Shown: positions 1-11,337 of the stretch, piece after piece
How the letters are laid out: every line of letters starts with the position of its first letter
How positions within the stretch are numbered: position 1 is the first letter of the stretch
Assembly: GCF_027594505.1 (NCBI RefSeq)
Contig: NZ_CP115149.1
Coordinates: 1,148,812 to 1,212,811 of the forward strand
From: Tepidiforma flava
GTDB lineage: Bacteria > Chloroflexota > Dehalococcoidia > Tepidiformales > Tepidiformaceae
DNA length: 64,000 bases
Reading direction: 5' to 3'
The notes under the pieces: generated by a model
Databases searched by the model: none
Told to the model about the DNA's origin: nothing
What the model saw: only the letters and a program-made list of their open reading frames with translations
Position numbers and translations under genes: made by a program

Positions 1-2
1 AA

Positions 3-161
3 CGGTTCTGCGAGCGGCACGGCGACCTCCTCGCCGGCAAGGTCATCGTCCACAAGACCGTCGAGCACTGGCACCTCGAGAAAGGCGCGGTGGTCGTCGA
101 TGACGTGTTCGAGGACGAGCTCGAGGGAGAGCCGGATGCCGCCGCGCAGGCCGGGAGCTGA
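3..161 (+). CDS. hypothetical protein, C-terminal fragment
   Basis: An open frame enters from the left edge and stops with TGA at 159-161, leaving the last 52 residues of a protein whose start lies outside the window. The visible tail begins FCERHGDLLAGKV, continues with alternating charged and hydrophobic residues (EHWHLEKGAVVVDDVF) and ends in an acidic, Ala-rich stretch. I recognise no family. Codon use matches the GC-rich host genes. The next gene starts 43 bases downstream on the same strand, so the two may share a transcript. Confidence 0.55.
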   Translation, partial: RFCERHGDLLAGKVIVHKTVEHWHLEKGAVVVDDVFEDELEGEPDAAAQAGS

Positions 162-203
162 GGGCCGGGCCGGCGAGCCGGCGGGAAGGGTGACGGTGCG
201 CGG

Positions 204-623
204 GTGAGCTGGTTCGTCTTTGCGCTGTTCTCCGCGGTGTTCGCGGCGGCGACGGCGGTCCTCGGCCGGCTCGGCGTGAAGGACGTCAATTCGAACCTCG
301 CCACCGCGATCCGAACGGTGGTGGTGCTCGTCTTCGCCTGGGGGATCGTCTTCGCGACGGGGGCGCAGCAGGAGCTGGGGAAGCTCTCGCGGGGCACGGT
401 CGGTTTCCTCATCGCCTCCGGGCTGGCGACGGGCATTTCGTGGCTGTTCTATTTCCGGGCGCTGCAGCTGGGCACGGCTTCGAAGGTCGCGCCGGTGGAC
501 CGGTTCTCGGTGGTGCTGACGGTGGTGTTTGCGGCGGTCTTCCTCGGCGAGCGGCTGAGCTGGGGGGTGGCCGCCGGCGCTGCGCTGGTGACGGCGGGGA
601 CGATCCTGATCGCGCTGGGGTAG
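204..623 (+). CDS. EamA-family half-size membrane transporter
   Basis: This 139-residue, very hydrophobic protein has about five membrane segments and matches one EamA (drug/metabolite transporter) repeat. The segment LFYFRALQLGTASKVAPVDR, followed by a membrane helix with LGERLSWG and a final helix LVTAGTILIALG, is the usual end of an EamA domain. Typical EamA transporters have two such repeats (about 290 residues), so this one would have to work as a dimer. The start is GTG at 204, with GGGAAGGG upstream as a possible ribosome site. The substrate cannot be told from sequence. Confidence 0.85.
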   Translation: MSWFVFALFSAVFAAATAVLGRLGVKDVNSNLATAIRTVVVLVFAWGIVFATGAQQELGKLSRGTVGFLIASGLATGISWLFYFRALQLGTASKVAPVDRFSVVLTVVFAAVFLGERLSWGVAAGAALVTAGTILIALG

Positions 624-632
624 GCGGGGGCA

Positions 633-1376
633 TCAGATGGGGACAGCACCCGGCGCAAGATTATGCCATCTACTGTCGGAGTCATCCGCGATGGCAGAAA
701 GCCTTGCGAGAACTTGCTCAGGCACGTTCCCTAGGCTATATTCGTTCAGAAAGCACCCTGAACTGATCGATGATGTTCCACTAATGTACAACACTGCAGC
801 TATCTTTGAAAAATGCCCTGGTTCGCCTTCGAAGATCTTTTTGATGGTATCTTGAGCTGGGATGCTCCCGGCAGAACGAAAGTCGACCACAGCTAGAATA
901 TTGTTCTGGCTCTCAGAGAACTGCCTGGAACCGTCGCGCATCACTGCCTCAAGTTTCTTCCAAAAGTCATCATCTGTTGTCCGAAGCTTTTCATGAAGCA
1001 CCAATCTCTTGACTTCCACATAGCCGGACCATCTATCAATCTCAATCCCCAAATCAGGACCTTTCCTCCCGCATGGCTCAACCGTGATTATGAAGCCTTG
1101 CTCAGCCAGCCTGTTCGCTATCACAATCTCCCGCCCGAGCCCTAGAATGTTGTTTCGGAAATAGAGGTCGTTTTGCCCATCCACCGGGATACGCAGCCGA
1201 GCCAACTTCCTCTCGAAACACTCCGCGGCGGCTGTATTACCTGATTTCCGGAGGGATTCAAGCTGGTAAGCAATACCGGCAGGCGTATGCCCGTCGCCCT
1301 GTTGTCGCAGGGCATCCAAGACCATTTCTGCTTTCGCGTTCATGCTCTTATCATACCTCATGGACAGACTCGCCAT
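633..1376 (-). CDS. PD-(D/E)XK nuclease-like protein of unknown function
   Basis: This 247-residue protein has visibly lower GC than its neighbours, which suggests transfer. Residues about 80-125 show a PD-(D/E)XK signature: GREIVIANRLAEQGF (helix with a conserved Glu), then GRKGPDLGIEID, then a strand GYVEVKRL carrying the E-x-K pair. This is typical of restriction-like or DNA-repair nucleases. The rest has no family I recognise. The start at 1376 overlaps (TAATG) the stop of a possible small upstream frame; an internal Met at residue 12 (1343) is an alternative. A defence or selfish-element role is inferred from fold and composition. Confidence 0.7.
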   Translation of the reverse strand: MASLSMRYDKSMNAKAEMVLDALRQQGDGHTPAGIAYQLESLRKSGNTAAAECFERKLARLRIPVDGQNDLYFRNNILGLGREIVIANRLAEQGFIITVEPCGRKGPDLGIEIDRWSGYVEVKRLVLHEKLRTTDDDFWKKLEAVMRDGSRQFSESQNNILAVVDFRSAGSIPAQDTIKKIFEGEPGHFSKIAAVLYISGTSSISSGCFLNEYSLGNVPEQVLARLSAIADDSDSRWHNLAPGAVPI

Positions 1377-1609
1377 TACAAATGCTGCAGCCGGGCCAGG
1401 CCGCCGCAGGCGAGCGCTTCCGCGCCGGCGAAGCCGCGCCAGGGGTTGTCGTCGAGCGAAGCTACGATGTGTGGCAGGCGGTGGCCCCGGATTTCGCAGC
1501 TGCCGTCATCGGCGATGCTCGCCGGCTTCGGCCCCTCTTCAACTGGCTCGCCCGCTCCGGTACCTGAGAACTCGCCGAGCCCAAATCCCGCTCTAGGGTC
1601 GCCCGTCAT
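1376..1609 (-). CDS. possible small protein upstream of the nuclease-like gene
   Basis: This is a 77-residue open frame whose TAA overlaps the ATG of the next minus-strand gene (TAATG), as in translational coupling. The C-terminal half looks protein-like (CEIRGHRLPHIVASLDDNPW), but no family is recognised. A competing 61-residue plus-strand frame covers 1382-1567. The interval may equally be non-coding spacer of about 230 bases. Confidence 0.3.
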   Translation of the reverse strand: MTGDPRAGFGLGEFSGTGAGEPVEEGPKPASIADDGSCEIRGHRLPHIVASLDDNPWRGFAGAEALACGGLARLQHL

Positions 1610-2006
1610 GGACCGTACCCCCATTCCCGCACTCGACGCCGAGCGGCTCGAAGAGCTCCGCGCATGGGCCGCGGCGATGCGTCCCATGCCGAAGCGGCGC
1701 GCCGTCATCCCTTACCGCCGCCGGTTCGCCCCCCGTGAACTCGCCCGGCTCGCCTATGGCCTCGTCCCGGAATCGATGGACGACAAGTGGGTCGGCGTCC
1801 TCCGGGAAGGGTGCGTCGACTTCTTCCGCAGCTGGACCGGCCATCACATCTACCGGCTCCCGCTCCGCGCGGCGAACGGCGGCATCGAAACCGAGGCCAT
1901 CATCGCCAACCGCGGCCCGCGGCAGTACCGTGACCGCGACGCAGAGCACGACATCGAGACGGTCGAGCGCCTCCTCAACTGGATGCTGACCGGCGACCCC
2001 GGCTGA
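1608..2006 (+). CDS. hypothetical protein, 132 residues
   Basis: This soluble, charged protein has host-like GC and codon use. It begins MDRTPIPALDAERLEELRAW and continues with a basic segment (KRRAVIPYRRRFAPRELARL), a central part with FFRSWTGHHIYRLPL and a short acidic C-terminal helix ending in LLNWMLTGDPG. There are no signal peptide or membrane segments. I do not recognise the family. ATG at 1608 is preferred to in-frame starts further upstream because those translate GC-rich spacer that does not look like protein. Confidence 0.65.
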   Translation: MDRTPIPALDAERLEELRAWAAAMRPMPKRRAVIPYRRRFAPRELARLAYGLVPESMDDKWVGVLREGCVDFFRSWTGHHIYRLPLRAANGGIETEAIIANRGPRQYRDRDAEHDIETVERLLNWMLTGDPG

Positions 2007-2015
2007 GCCGCCCCT

Positions 2016-2351
2016 TCAGCCGCGCGGGCCGAACATCATGAGCGCCATGCCCGCGAGCGCGAGCCCGGCCCCGGCGAGGTCCCACCGGTCCGGCCGCCAG
2101 CCGTCGGCGATGGCGCCCCAGGCCAGCGCGAGGACGATGAACATGCCGCTGTAGGCCGCCTGGATGCGCCCGAACTCGGATTCGCTCTGGAGCGTGTGGA
2201 TGACGCCGTAGGTGAACAGGACGGCCGCACCCGCCAGCCCGAACGGGAACGGCCGCTCGACCCGCAGCCACTGCCAGACGAGCCACGACCCGAACAGCTC
2301 CGCGCAGCCGGCGAGGAAAAAGACGAGAATGGCGCGGTACGGTTCCGGCAT
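2016..2351 (-). CDS. YnfA/UPF0060-family small membrane protein
   Basis: This 111-residue protein has four hydrophobic segments and the organisation of the YnfA (UPF0060) family, which resembles small multidrug resistance pumps. The first helix carries AGCAELFGSWLVWQWLR, the third contains RIQAAYSGMFIVLALAWG, and the last two boundaries read DGWRPDRWDLAGAGLALAG, a hallmark of the family. Length matches the usual 105-110 residues. The start at 2351 (MPEPYRAILVFF) is chosen because the upstream extension is Arg-rich and unlike the family. It converges with the 1608-2006 gene, 9 bases apart. Transport function is inferred. Confidence 0.85.
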   Translation of the reverse strand: MPEPYRAILVFFLAGCAELFGSWLVWQWLRVERPFPFGLAGAAVLFTYGVIHTLQSESEFGRIQAAYSGMFIVLALAWGAIADGWRPDRWDLAGAGLALAGMALMMFGPRG

Positions 2352-2424
2352 CGCAACGCTCGCAGAGCGGGGTTCGCCCCCGAGGATGCCAGCCGCCCGC
2401 CTTGACGGCCACATTCCTTCTCGG

Positions 2425-2769
2425 TTAGGCCGGCAACGATGGCGGTTCGCCGTTCCCCATCAACGTGAGTCGCGTTATGTAAGAGCTGCCGCTCACAACC
2501 GTTTCGATGTTCACGAGAAGGCACTGCCCGCTCGAGCCATTCGGCAACCGAAGTTGAAGGCTCGCCCTAGGGTTATTTCGAAGCGGCTGCCAAACTTGAA
2601 GGACCGCGGTCCAGTCTGTTAGCCCGAAACGATTCCGTCGAACGACGACTTGAGCCACGCCGGCGGCGATTCGGGACTGATTCTCATCAATAAGATCCGC
2701 GGGGCCCGTCCAGAACATGACAAGCTCGTCCAGAATTCGGAATCTTCTTGAGCATAAAGCATTCCGCAA
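2425..2769 (-). CDS. possible hypothetical protein in a lower-GC stretch
   Basis: This 114-residue frame is the most protein-like reading of the 595-base interval between the YnfA-like gene and the first DUF1801 gene. It contains strand-like segments (AAGVAQVVVRRNRFGL, TAVLQVWQPL, ASLQLRLPNGSSGQ, YITRLTLMGNGE) suggesting a small beta-rich protein. No ribosome site is obvious at 2769 or at the internal Met at 2718. GC is lower than in the surrounding host genes. It could also be a decayed or non-coding remnant. Confidence 0.35.
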   Translation of the reverse strand: MRNALCSRRFRILDELVMFWTGPADLIDENQSRIAAGVAQVVVRRNRFGLTDWTAVLQVWQPLRNNPRASLQLRLPNGSSGQCLLVNIETVVSGSSYITRLTLMGNGEPPSLPA

Positions 2770-2946
2770 TCTTTGGGCAACGATCTGCTGCTATTTCGGT
2801 GGTCGCCTCTGAAGGGGGAGCTTGCGAGGGTCTCAACCTGAAGACCATTTGGAATCTTTTTTGGGCGGTAGGCCCTCCCCAATGCAACTACATCCGGCCC
2901 AGTGTCTGTTTCGGCGTCCGCCAAGCGACTAGACTTGGGTTCGCAC

Positions 2947-3360
2947 ATGGCCGAAACGACGCCGCCCGACCCGATCGCCGAGCGCATCGCCGCCTGGGGC
3001 GGCTGGCGCGCCGAGACGCTCGCCCGCATCCGCCAGCTCATCCGCGAGGCCCTCCCCGGCGTGGTCGAAGAGCTGAAGTGGGTGAAGCCGACGAACCCGC
3101 TCGGCGTCGTGGCGTGGTCGCACGCCGGCCTCCTCTGCACCGGCGAGGCCTACCGCGACAAGGTGAAGCTCACCTTCGCCCGCGGCGCGAGCCTGCCCGA
3201 CCCGTCCGGGCTCTTCAACGCCGGCTTCGGCGGCGGCACCCGCCGCGCCATCGACCTCGCCGAGGGCGACACGCTCGACGCCGATGCCTTCCGCCAGCTC
3301 GTCCGCGCTGCCGCCGACCTCAACGAGGCCGCGAAAGCCGCGAAGGGGCGCGCCCGGTGA
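2947..3360 (+). CDS. DUF1801-type protein 1
   Basis: This 137-residue protein has the layout of DUF1801/YdhG-like domains: an N-terminal helix with ETLARIRQLIREALPGVVEE, then LKWVKPTNPLG, then strands around GLLCTGEAYRDKVKLTFARG, and a C-terminal helical tail rich in Ala/Lys. ATG at 2947 follows a lower-GC leader. Its TGA overlaps the GTG start of the next gene (GTGA), so the two related proteins are probably translated together. The biochemical function of DUF1801 is not established; the fold is related to the frataxin-like/YjbR group. Confidence 0.8.
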   Translation: MAETTPPDPIAERIAAWGGWRAETLARIRQLIREALPGVVEELKWVKPTNPLGVVAWSHAGLLCTGEAYRDKVKLTFARGASLPDPSGLFNAGFGGGTRRAIDLAEGDTLDADAFRQLVRAAADLNEAAKAAKGRAR

Positions 3361-3785
3361 GCGGCGCGGGCGGCGAGGGGCCGCGGCTGCTGGCGGGCGG
3401 CAACCCGCAAATCCCGAAGGGCGACGGCAACGCCCCGGTGCAGGCCTACATCGCCGCGATGCCGGGCTGGAAGCAGGACATCGGCCGGCGGTTCGATGCG
3501 CTCGTCGAGCGCACCGTGCCCGGCGTGAAGAAGGCCGTCCGCTGGAACTCGCCGTTCTACGGCGTCGAAGGACTCGGCTGGTTCTGCAGCGTCCACTGCC
3601 TCACGCGCGCCGTGAAGGTGACGTTCTTCGCCGGCGCCGGGCTCGAACCGGAGCCGCCGGGGAAGGGGAAGGACCCGGATGCGCGCTGGGTCGATATCCC
3701 CGAAGGCGGCTTCGATGCGCTGGAGGCGCAGCTCGAGGCGTGGGTGCGGCAGGCGGCGGCGCGCCGCGGCTGGGCAGGCTTCTGA
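3357..3785 (+). CDS. DUF1801-type protein 2
   Basis: This 142-residue protein starts with GTG at 3357 inside the stop of the preceding gene (4-base GTGA overlap). After a Gly-rich lead it reads GNAPVQAYIAAMPGWKQD, then VERTVPGVKKAVRWNSPFYG, then GWFCSVHCLTRAVKVTFFAG, which is the DUF1801 pattern, and ends with a helical region FDALEAQLEAWVRQA. It is probably a diverged paralogue of the upstream protein, giving a tandem pair. No enzymatic role is known for the family. Confidence 0.85.
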   Translation: MSGAGGEGPRLLAGGNPQIPKGDGNAPVQAYIAAMPGWKQDIGRRFDALVERTVPGVKKAVRWNSPFYGVEGLGWFCSVHCLTRAVKVTFFAGAGLEPEPPGKGKDPDARWVDIPEGGFDALEAQLEAWVRQAAARRGWAGF

Positions 3786-3827
3786 ACGCGACGCTACCAT
3801 TGGCGGGACACCGAGGATGGGTAGACG

Positions 3828-7270
<3,443 letters not shown>

Positions 7271-7326
7271 GGCCGGCCGGCGCCGAACCGCCGCATCCGC
7301 TGCCGGGGGAACGCAGCGATGGACCG

Positions 7327-7349
7327 GGGGCTGCCCAGTGGGCAGCCCC
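7327..7349 (+). terminator. katG 3' hairpin, probable terminator
   Basis: A perfect 10-bp stem, GGGGCTGCCC paired with GGGCAGCCCC and a 3-base loop (AGT), lies 57 bases after the katG stop. The downstream tract (TTGCCCATCC) is only weakly T-rich, so termination may be partial. The next gene on this strand starts about 100 bases further on. Confidence 0.6.
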
Positions 7350-7379
7350 TTGCCCATCCCCAAACACCCCTGCTACCAT
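7350..7379 (+). promoter_or_regulatory. possible promoter of the methyltransferase gene
   Basis: TTGCCC (7350-7355), an 18-base spacer and TACCAT (7374-7379) lie directly after the katG hairpin and about 67 bases before the methyltransferase ATG. The -10 hexamer is the same as in the katG promoter. The -35 match is moderate. Confidence 0.4.
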
Positions 7380-7446
7380 TGCGGGGAGTTACTTTAAGCC
7401 CACCCACTCAACCACCGCCAATACCCCGAATCCACCAGTTGGTGTA

Positions 7447-8454
7447 ATGTCCCACCAAACGGCCTTTTCAGTGGTTTCTCTGTTTTCCGGATGCGGCGGC
7501 TTTGACTTGGGCTTCGTGGGCGGTTTCACGTTTCTAGGACACTATTACCCTTTCAACGCATTTGCCATTATTTGGGCCAACGACATTGATCCCTCCGCAG
7601 CCCGCACCTATTCCACCAATGTCGCACCAAACATCATTGCCGCCGACGTTCGCGATGCCCTTCCTCAACTACCATCCGCAGCCGACCTCGTCATAGGCGG
7701 CTTTCCTTGCCAAGACGTCTCAATCAACGGCAAGCGCCAAGGCCTCGCCGGGAAACGCACTAACCTTTATACCGTGATGCTCGATGTCATCTCTCAGCTT
7801 CGCCCGCGCATGTTCGTCGCCGAGAATGTCAAATCTCTCCTGTTTAAATACAATCGCACTACCTTCTCCAGGATACTCGCTGATTTTGCCTCCCTCGGCT
7901 ACACACTGACCTTTCAGGTCTTAAACGCAGCCGACTTTGGCGTCCCGCAGATTCGGGAACGTCTATTTATCGTAGGAACCCACCACGGCATTCCCCCGTT
8001 CACCTTCCCCACCCCAACTCACACCCAAAGCCAGTGGATCACTTCTCACATCGCCCTTTCCGATCTCGAAGACTCACCGGAAAATCCTTCCATACAGCAC
8101 ATTTGGAGTCGGGCAAAACCAAGTCCAGACCAAGGTAAACGACAAATCGCCCGCGACCGTCCCGCCACAACCATCAGGGCTGAACACCACGGCAACATCC
8201 AATTCCATTACCTTGGCCACCGTCGTCTTTCGTTACGAGAAGCCGCCCGCCTTCAGTCTTTTCCTGACTCGTTTATATTTCATGGCGGTATGCGTGCCAT
8301 TGAACGCCAGATTGGGAACGCGGTCCCTCCCGTGCTAGCCTGGCATGTCGCTACGGCGTGCGCCGCCACCCTCACCGAAAGAGAACTTCAGACGGGACCC
8401 ATCCCACGGCCAGCCTATCAACTTTCGCTAGCCACGTCCGCTTCCGATCTTTAA
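7447..8454 (+). CDS. DNA (cytosine-5) methyltransferase of a type II R-M system
   Basis: This 335-residue C5-cytosine methyltransferase transfers a methyl group from AdoMet and protects host DNA from the adjacent restriction enzyme. Visible motifs in order are VVSLFSGCGGFDLGF (motif I), WANDIDPSAARTY (II), DLVIGGFPCQDVS (IV, catalytic Cys88), MFVAENVKSLL (VI), GVPQIRERLFIVG (VIII), and near the end LREAARLQSFPDSF and RQIGNAVPP (IX/X). Base composition is much less GC-rich than katG, indicating transfer. Its 3' end overlaps the 3' end of the oppositely transcribed restriction gene by 83 bp. The recognition sequence cannot be read from the protein. Confidence 0.95.
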   Translation: MSHQTAFSVVSLFSGCGGFDLGFVGGFTFLGHYYPFNAFAIIWANDIDPSAARTYSTNVAPNIIAADVRDALPQLPSAADLVIGGFPCQDVSINGKRQGLAGKRTNLYTVMLDVISQLRPRMFVAENVKSLLFKYNRTTFSRILADFASLGYTLTFQVLNAADFGVPQIRERLFIVGTHHGIPPFTFPTPTHTQSQWITSHIALSDLEDSPENPSIQHIWSRAKPSPDQGKRQIARDRPATTIRAEHHGNIQFHYLGHRRLSLREAARLQSFPDSFIFHGGMRAIERQIGNAVPPVLAWHVATACAATLTERELQTGPIPRPAYQLSLATSASDL

Positions 8455-9385
8455 ATGACGGGCTATCACCCCAGAATTCGAGAATTAATTCATCGCTCAG
8501 ACGAAGCAAAGCTTCCTCTAGTTCCTTTTCTATATCCACCATGGCTCGTTGTACATAATTGCCGCCCCGCGTTGGGTCCCCTCTCAACGCGACACTGCCC
8601 GCGGAAAAAAGGTCCCGCAATTGAGGAGCGACTACTCCATAACGCGCTACAAGCAATTTTGCCGCTCGAGTATACTTACGTCTATTCCGACCACCAGAAA
8701 CTACTTCCGGGCATAGTATAGATACTTCGGCTCTCAGTCGCCTCTTTTCACTTTCTTCCAGCTCCTGAAACAGGCGAACTTCTGCCGGTAACGCTGTGTC
8801 TAGCTCGTCGTCGTCTGGGAGCCACCAAAGGACCCTATGCCCACGAGCCTTCATTCTCGCGTAATCTCGGATGATTCTCATCTTTGCTTTAGGATCCATC
8901 GCACTAAACTCATCGTAGGAAATACCGACCCGGTCCCAAATGTTTTTTCCTTCGGCCCGATCGCCAAGGTCCATATCGATTTCAAAACGGGGCACATGCG
9001 AGGTCCGCACGTGAACTATAACGTCTTTGTACTTGGCCCACCGGACCGCAACCAACCCTCCCGCCTTGCCATATATCACGTATACCTCGCGAACGTCCTT
9101 GACCTTCGAAGACTCCAAAACGCTGTTAGCAACGCCACGCCAGGTGTCTTGATTGGTAAATTTCACCTCTATTCCTACATTGTCAATGACAATGTCAGGA
9201 AAAGCATAAGGCCGGTCTTTATACATAAACGGGAGATGCCGCGCTTTGGCAAATTCTTTAGCTCTCTCTGCAACGACTTCCTCGAACGTAACGGAACTAA
9301 TGCGAGCACTACTGTTCGCAAGCAAAGATTCTAAGTCTCGACAAAGAGGTTGTAGCAAATCAGTTTCAATATCATGCAGTTCCAT
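8372..9385 (-). CDS. type II restriction endonuclease (PD-(D/E)XK)
   Basis: This 337-residue protein is placed as the cognate nuclease between the methyltransferase and Vsr genes. The active site is plain: YAFPDIVIDNVGIEVKF gives Asp64, Glu73 and Lys75 of the PD-(D/E)XK fold, preceded by a helix with FEEVVAERAKEFAK. The remainder (GHRVLWWLPDDDELDTALP and a C-terminal helical part) is not assigned to a named specificity. ATG at 9385 is chosen (GAGGG 8 bases upstream) over TTG at 9400; it overlaps the end of the Vsr gene by 14 bp, so the two are probably co-translated. Low GC matches the rest of the module. Confidence 0.88.
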   Translation of the reverse strand: MELHDIETDLLQPLCRDLESLLANSSARISSVTFEEVVAERAKEFAKARHLPFMYKDRPYAFPDIVIDNVGIEVKFTNQDTWRGVANSVLESSKVKDVREVYVIYGKAGGLVAVRWAKYKDVIVHVRTSHVPRFEIDMDLGDRAEGKNIWDRVGISYDEFSAMDPKAKMRIIRDYARMKARGHRVLWWLPDDDELDTALPAEVRLFQELEESEKRRLRAEVSILCPEVVSGGRNRRKYTRAAKLLVARYGVVAPQLRDLFSAGSVALRGDPTRGGNYVQRAMVDIEKELEEALLRLSDELILEFWGDSPSFKDRKRTWLAKVDRLAVGWVPSEVLFR

Positions 9386-9794
9386 CGGCTTGGCCCTCAA
9401 TTATGGGCTTTAATAGTTTAGCAATGCTGATGTGAGGAATATCATGCTCCCAGATGCGCCAAACACGCCAGCCATTGATCATGAGAACCGTCGTGACTAA
9501 TGAATCTCTTAGCTTGTTGGTTGCTATCTTAGTCTTCCAGTAGTCCGAATTGGTTTTAGGCATTCTGCAGTGCAAATCACAACCGTGCCAGAAGCAGCCA
9601 TCAAGGAAAATCGCGAACTTCAGGGAAGGAATCACAATGTCCGGTTTTCCCGTTATATCTCGCGGGTTGAGAACGAACTGAAGGCCGGAGCTTGTTAGGT
9701 CAGCAATTACGGAAAGCTCCGTCGACGAGCATTGCTTTGACCGTACGCGGGACATTATCTCCGATCGCTTTGCTCGATTGACTCTGTCGACCAT
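9372..9794 (-). CDS. vsr: very short patch repair endonuclease Vsr
   Basis: This 140-residue Vsr-family mismatch endonuclease nicks beside T:G mismatches created by deamination of 5-methylcytosine, protecting the genome from mutation at the methylated site. It opens with the family start KRSEIMSRVRSKQCSSTEL, has the catalytic region DITGKPDIVIPSLKFAIF, and the zinc/active-site signature DGCFWHGCDLH followed by PKTNSDYWKTKI, ending with VWRIWEHDI. Length is normal. It is the first gene of the minus-strand pair with the restriction gene, and its presence supports 5-methylcytosine as the product of the neighbouring enzyme. A GGAG site precedes the ATG. Confidence 0.96.
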   Translation of the reverse strand: MVDRVNRAKRSEIMSRVRSKQCSSTELSVIADLTSSGLQFVLNPRDITGKPDIVIPSLKFAIFLDGCFWHGCDLHCRMPKTNSDYWKTKIATNKLRDSLVTTVLMINGWRVWRIWEHDIPHISIAKLLKPIIEGQADGTA

Positions 9795-9810
9795 AAAGCT
9801 GCTCCGCTGT

Positions 9811-9823
9811 TTTTCTTAGAAAA
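9811..9823. promoter_or_regulatory. AT-rich 13-bp palindrome upstream of vsr
   Basis: TTTTCTTAGAAAA is a perfect inverted repeat (6-bp arms around a central T) 17 bases upstream of the vsr start. In a GC-rich genome it stands out. It may be an operator controlling the vsr-restriction operon; no separate controller gene was seen nearby. Confidence 0.35.
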
Positions 9824-9923
9824 CGGGCAATCGCGTGGGTGGTCCCTTGACAAGGCTAGGTTAACAGCTGGACCCTAGCTTATCTACGGCGCCCCGGCCC
9901 CGCCGCGCCGGGAAGGAGCACCC

Positions 9924-10682
9924 GTGCAGTTCACCGCGGAATCCACCGAACTCGGCGTCACCGAACGCGCCTTCGAGATGACCATCGAGGGCGAGCGCGT
10001 GCCGGGCATCCTCTGGCTCCCGGAGGGCGCCCGCGGGCCCCGGCCCCTCCTCCTCCTCTGCCACGGCGGCATGCAGCACAAGCGGGTCGATACCCTGCTC
10101 GCCAAGGCGCGCGCGTTCGTCCGCCACCACGGCTACGCCTGCCTGAGCATCGACAACCCGGGCCACGGCGAACGCGCCAGCGAGGCCGAGCTGGCGCAAG
10201 CCCGCGCCCTCCGCGGGGCCGCCGCGCTGCCGCCCATCGACCCCGATCGGATGCGCCAGCTCGCCGCGCGCGTCGGCCGCGCCGTCGGCGAATGGAAAGC
10301 CGTGCTCGATGCGGCGCAGCAGCTGCCGGAGGTCGGCGCCGGGCCGGTCGGCTGGTGGGGGCTGTCGATGGGCACCGCCATCGGCGTGCCGTTCGTCGCG
10401 GGCGAACCGCGCGTGCGCGCTGCCGTCCTCGGCCTCGCCGGGGTGCGGAACGAGGAATTCGGCCGCCTCGCCCGGCAGATTACGGTGCCGGCGATGGTCA
10501 TGTGCCAGTGGGACGATGAGGTGGCCCCGCGCGATTCCGTGCTCGCGCTGTTCGACGCGCTCGGCTCGGCGGAGAAGACGCTCCACGCGAACCCGGGCCG
10601 CCACGTGCAGGTCCCGCTCTACGAACGGCAGGCGTGGGAGGAATTCTTCGCCCGGCACCTCGGCCGGGCCGCAGCTGGCTAG
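9924..10682 (+). CDS. alpha/beta hydrolase, dienelactone hydrolase-like
   Basis: This 252-residue cytoplasmic serine hydrolase has the catalytic triad visible: nucleophile Ser148 in GWWGLSMGT, acid Asp198 in CQWDDEVAP and His227 in PGRHVQVP. The oxyanion region LLLLCHGGMQHK (about 43-53) and the segment LSIDNPGHGE are typical of alpha/beta hydrolases acting on esters or lactones. The start is GTG at 9924, with GGAAGGAG ten bases upstream. The gene converges with a TetR regulator and both use a shared CTAG for their stops. The substrate is unknown. Confidence 0.88.
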   Translation: MQFTAESTELGVTERAFEMTIEGERVPGILWLPEGARGPRPLLLLCHGGMQHKRVDTLLAKARAFVRHHGYACLSIDNPGHGERASEAELAQARALRGAAALPPIDPDRMRQLAARVGRAVGEWKAVLDAAQQLPEVGAGPVGWWGLSMGTAIGVPFVAGEPRVRAAVLGLAGVRNEEFGRLARQITVPAMVMCQWDDEVAPRDSVLALFDALGSAEKTLHANPGRHVQVPLYERQAWEEFFARHLGRAAAG

Positions 10683-11293
10683 CTGAGCGGCCGGACGGCC
10701 GCCATCGCCTGGTCGAGCAGGGCGGCGAAATCGGCTTCGGGGCCGCAGGCGAGGCACGCATCGGCAACGATGGAGACGCACCCGAGCGCTGCCGCGACGA
10801 GCGCCTCGGCGCGGAGGTCCGGCCCCGGGCCGGCATGCGGCGGCAGGCGCGCTGCGAGGATCGGCGCGGCGGCCTCCACCCAGGCGCGCTTTTGCCGCTC
10901 GGCATACTGGCCGCGGAGGGCCTCCGTTTCGTTCAGCAGGCGGGTGAGCCCGTAGTTCGCCGCCCGGTCCGCCTCCGCCTCGGCCACGACGGCATCGAAC
11001 GCCCGGCGGAGCGAGACCCACGGGTCCTCATCGGCCGGGCGCGCTGCCAGCGCCTCCGTGACGGTCGCCGCCAGCTCGTCGAGGTGGGCGAGCACCACTT
11101 CGTCCTTCGAGGCGAAGTAGCGGAAGAAGCTGCGGCGCGAAATCCCCGCGGCGGCGGCGATCTCCTCGACGGTGGTCGGTTCGAACCCGTTGCGGAGGAA
11201 GAGCTCCATGCCGACCCGCGCGATCTCGGCCCGGATGGCCCGGCGGGCGCGTTCGCGCAGGCCGCCCGCCGGGGCGGCTGTTCCCTGTCCCAT
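10679..11293 (-). CDS. TetR-family transcriptional regulator
   Basis: This 204-residue repressor has an N-terminal helix-turn-helix (about residues 22-66): MELFLRNGFEPTTVEEIAAA, then GISRRSFFRYFASKDEVV, the classic TetR recognition helix with FFRYFASKDE. The C-terminal ligand-binding part is all-helical. It is divergent from an SDR and an MMPL exporter gene, with an imperfect palindrome between them, so it probably represses that operon (and itself) until a small molecule binds. ATG at 11293. Convergent 4-bp overlap with the hydrolase gene. Confidence 0.93.
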   Translation of the reverse strand: MGQGTAAPAGGLRERARRAIRAEIARVGMELFLRNGFEPTTVEEIAAAAGISRRSFFRYFASKDEVVLAHLDELAATVTEALAARPADEDPWVSLRRAFDAVVAEAEADRAANYGLTRLLNETEALRGQYAERQKRAWVEAAAPILAARLPPHAGPGPDLRAEALVAAALGCVSIVADACLACGPEADFAALLDQAMAAVRPLS

Positions 11294-11337
11294 GGCGGGA
11301 TTTTACGCGATGCCGAACGGTGCGCTCAACGCCAGTA

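Noticed and set aside
1382-1567. 61-codon plus-strand frame between the nuclease-like gene and the 132-residue gene
   Set aside because: There is no ribosome site or family, and it competes with a minus-strand frame that is coupled to the downstream gene.
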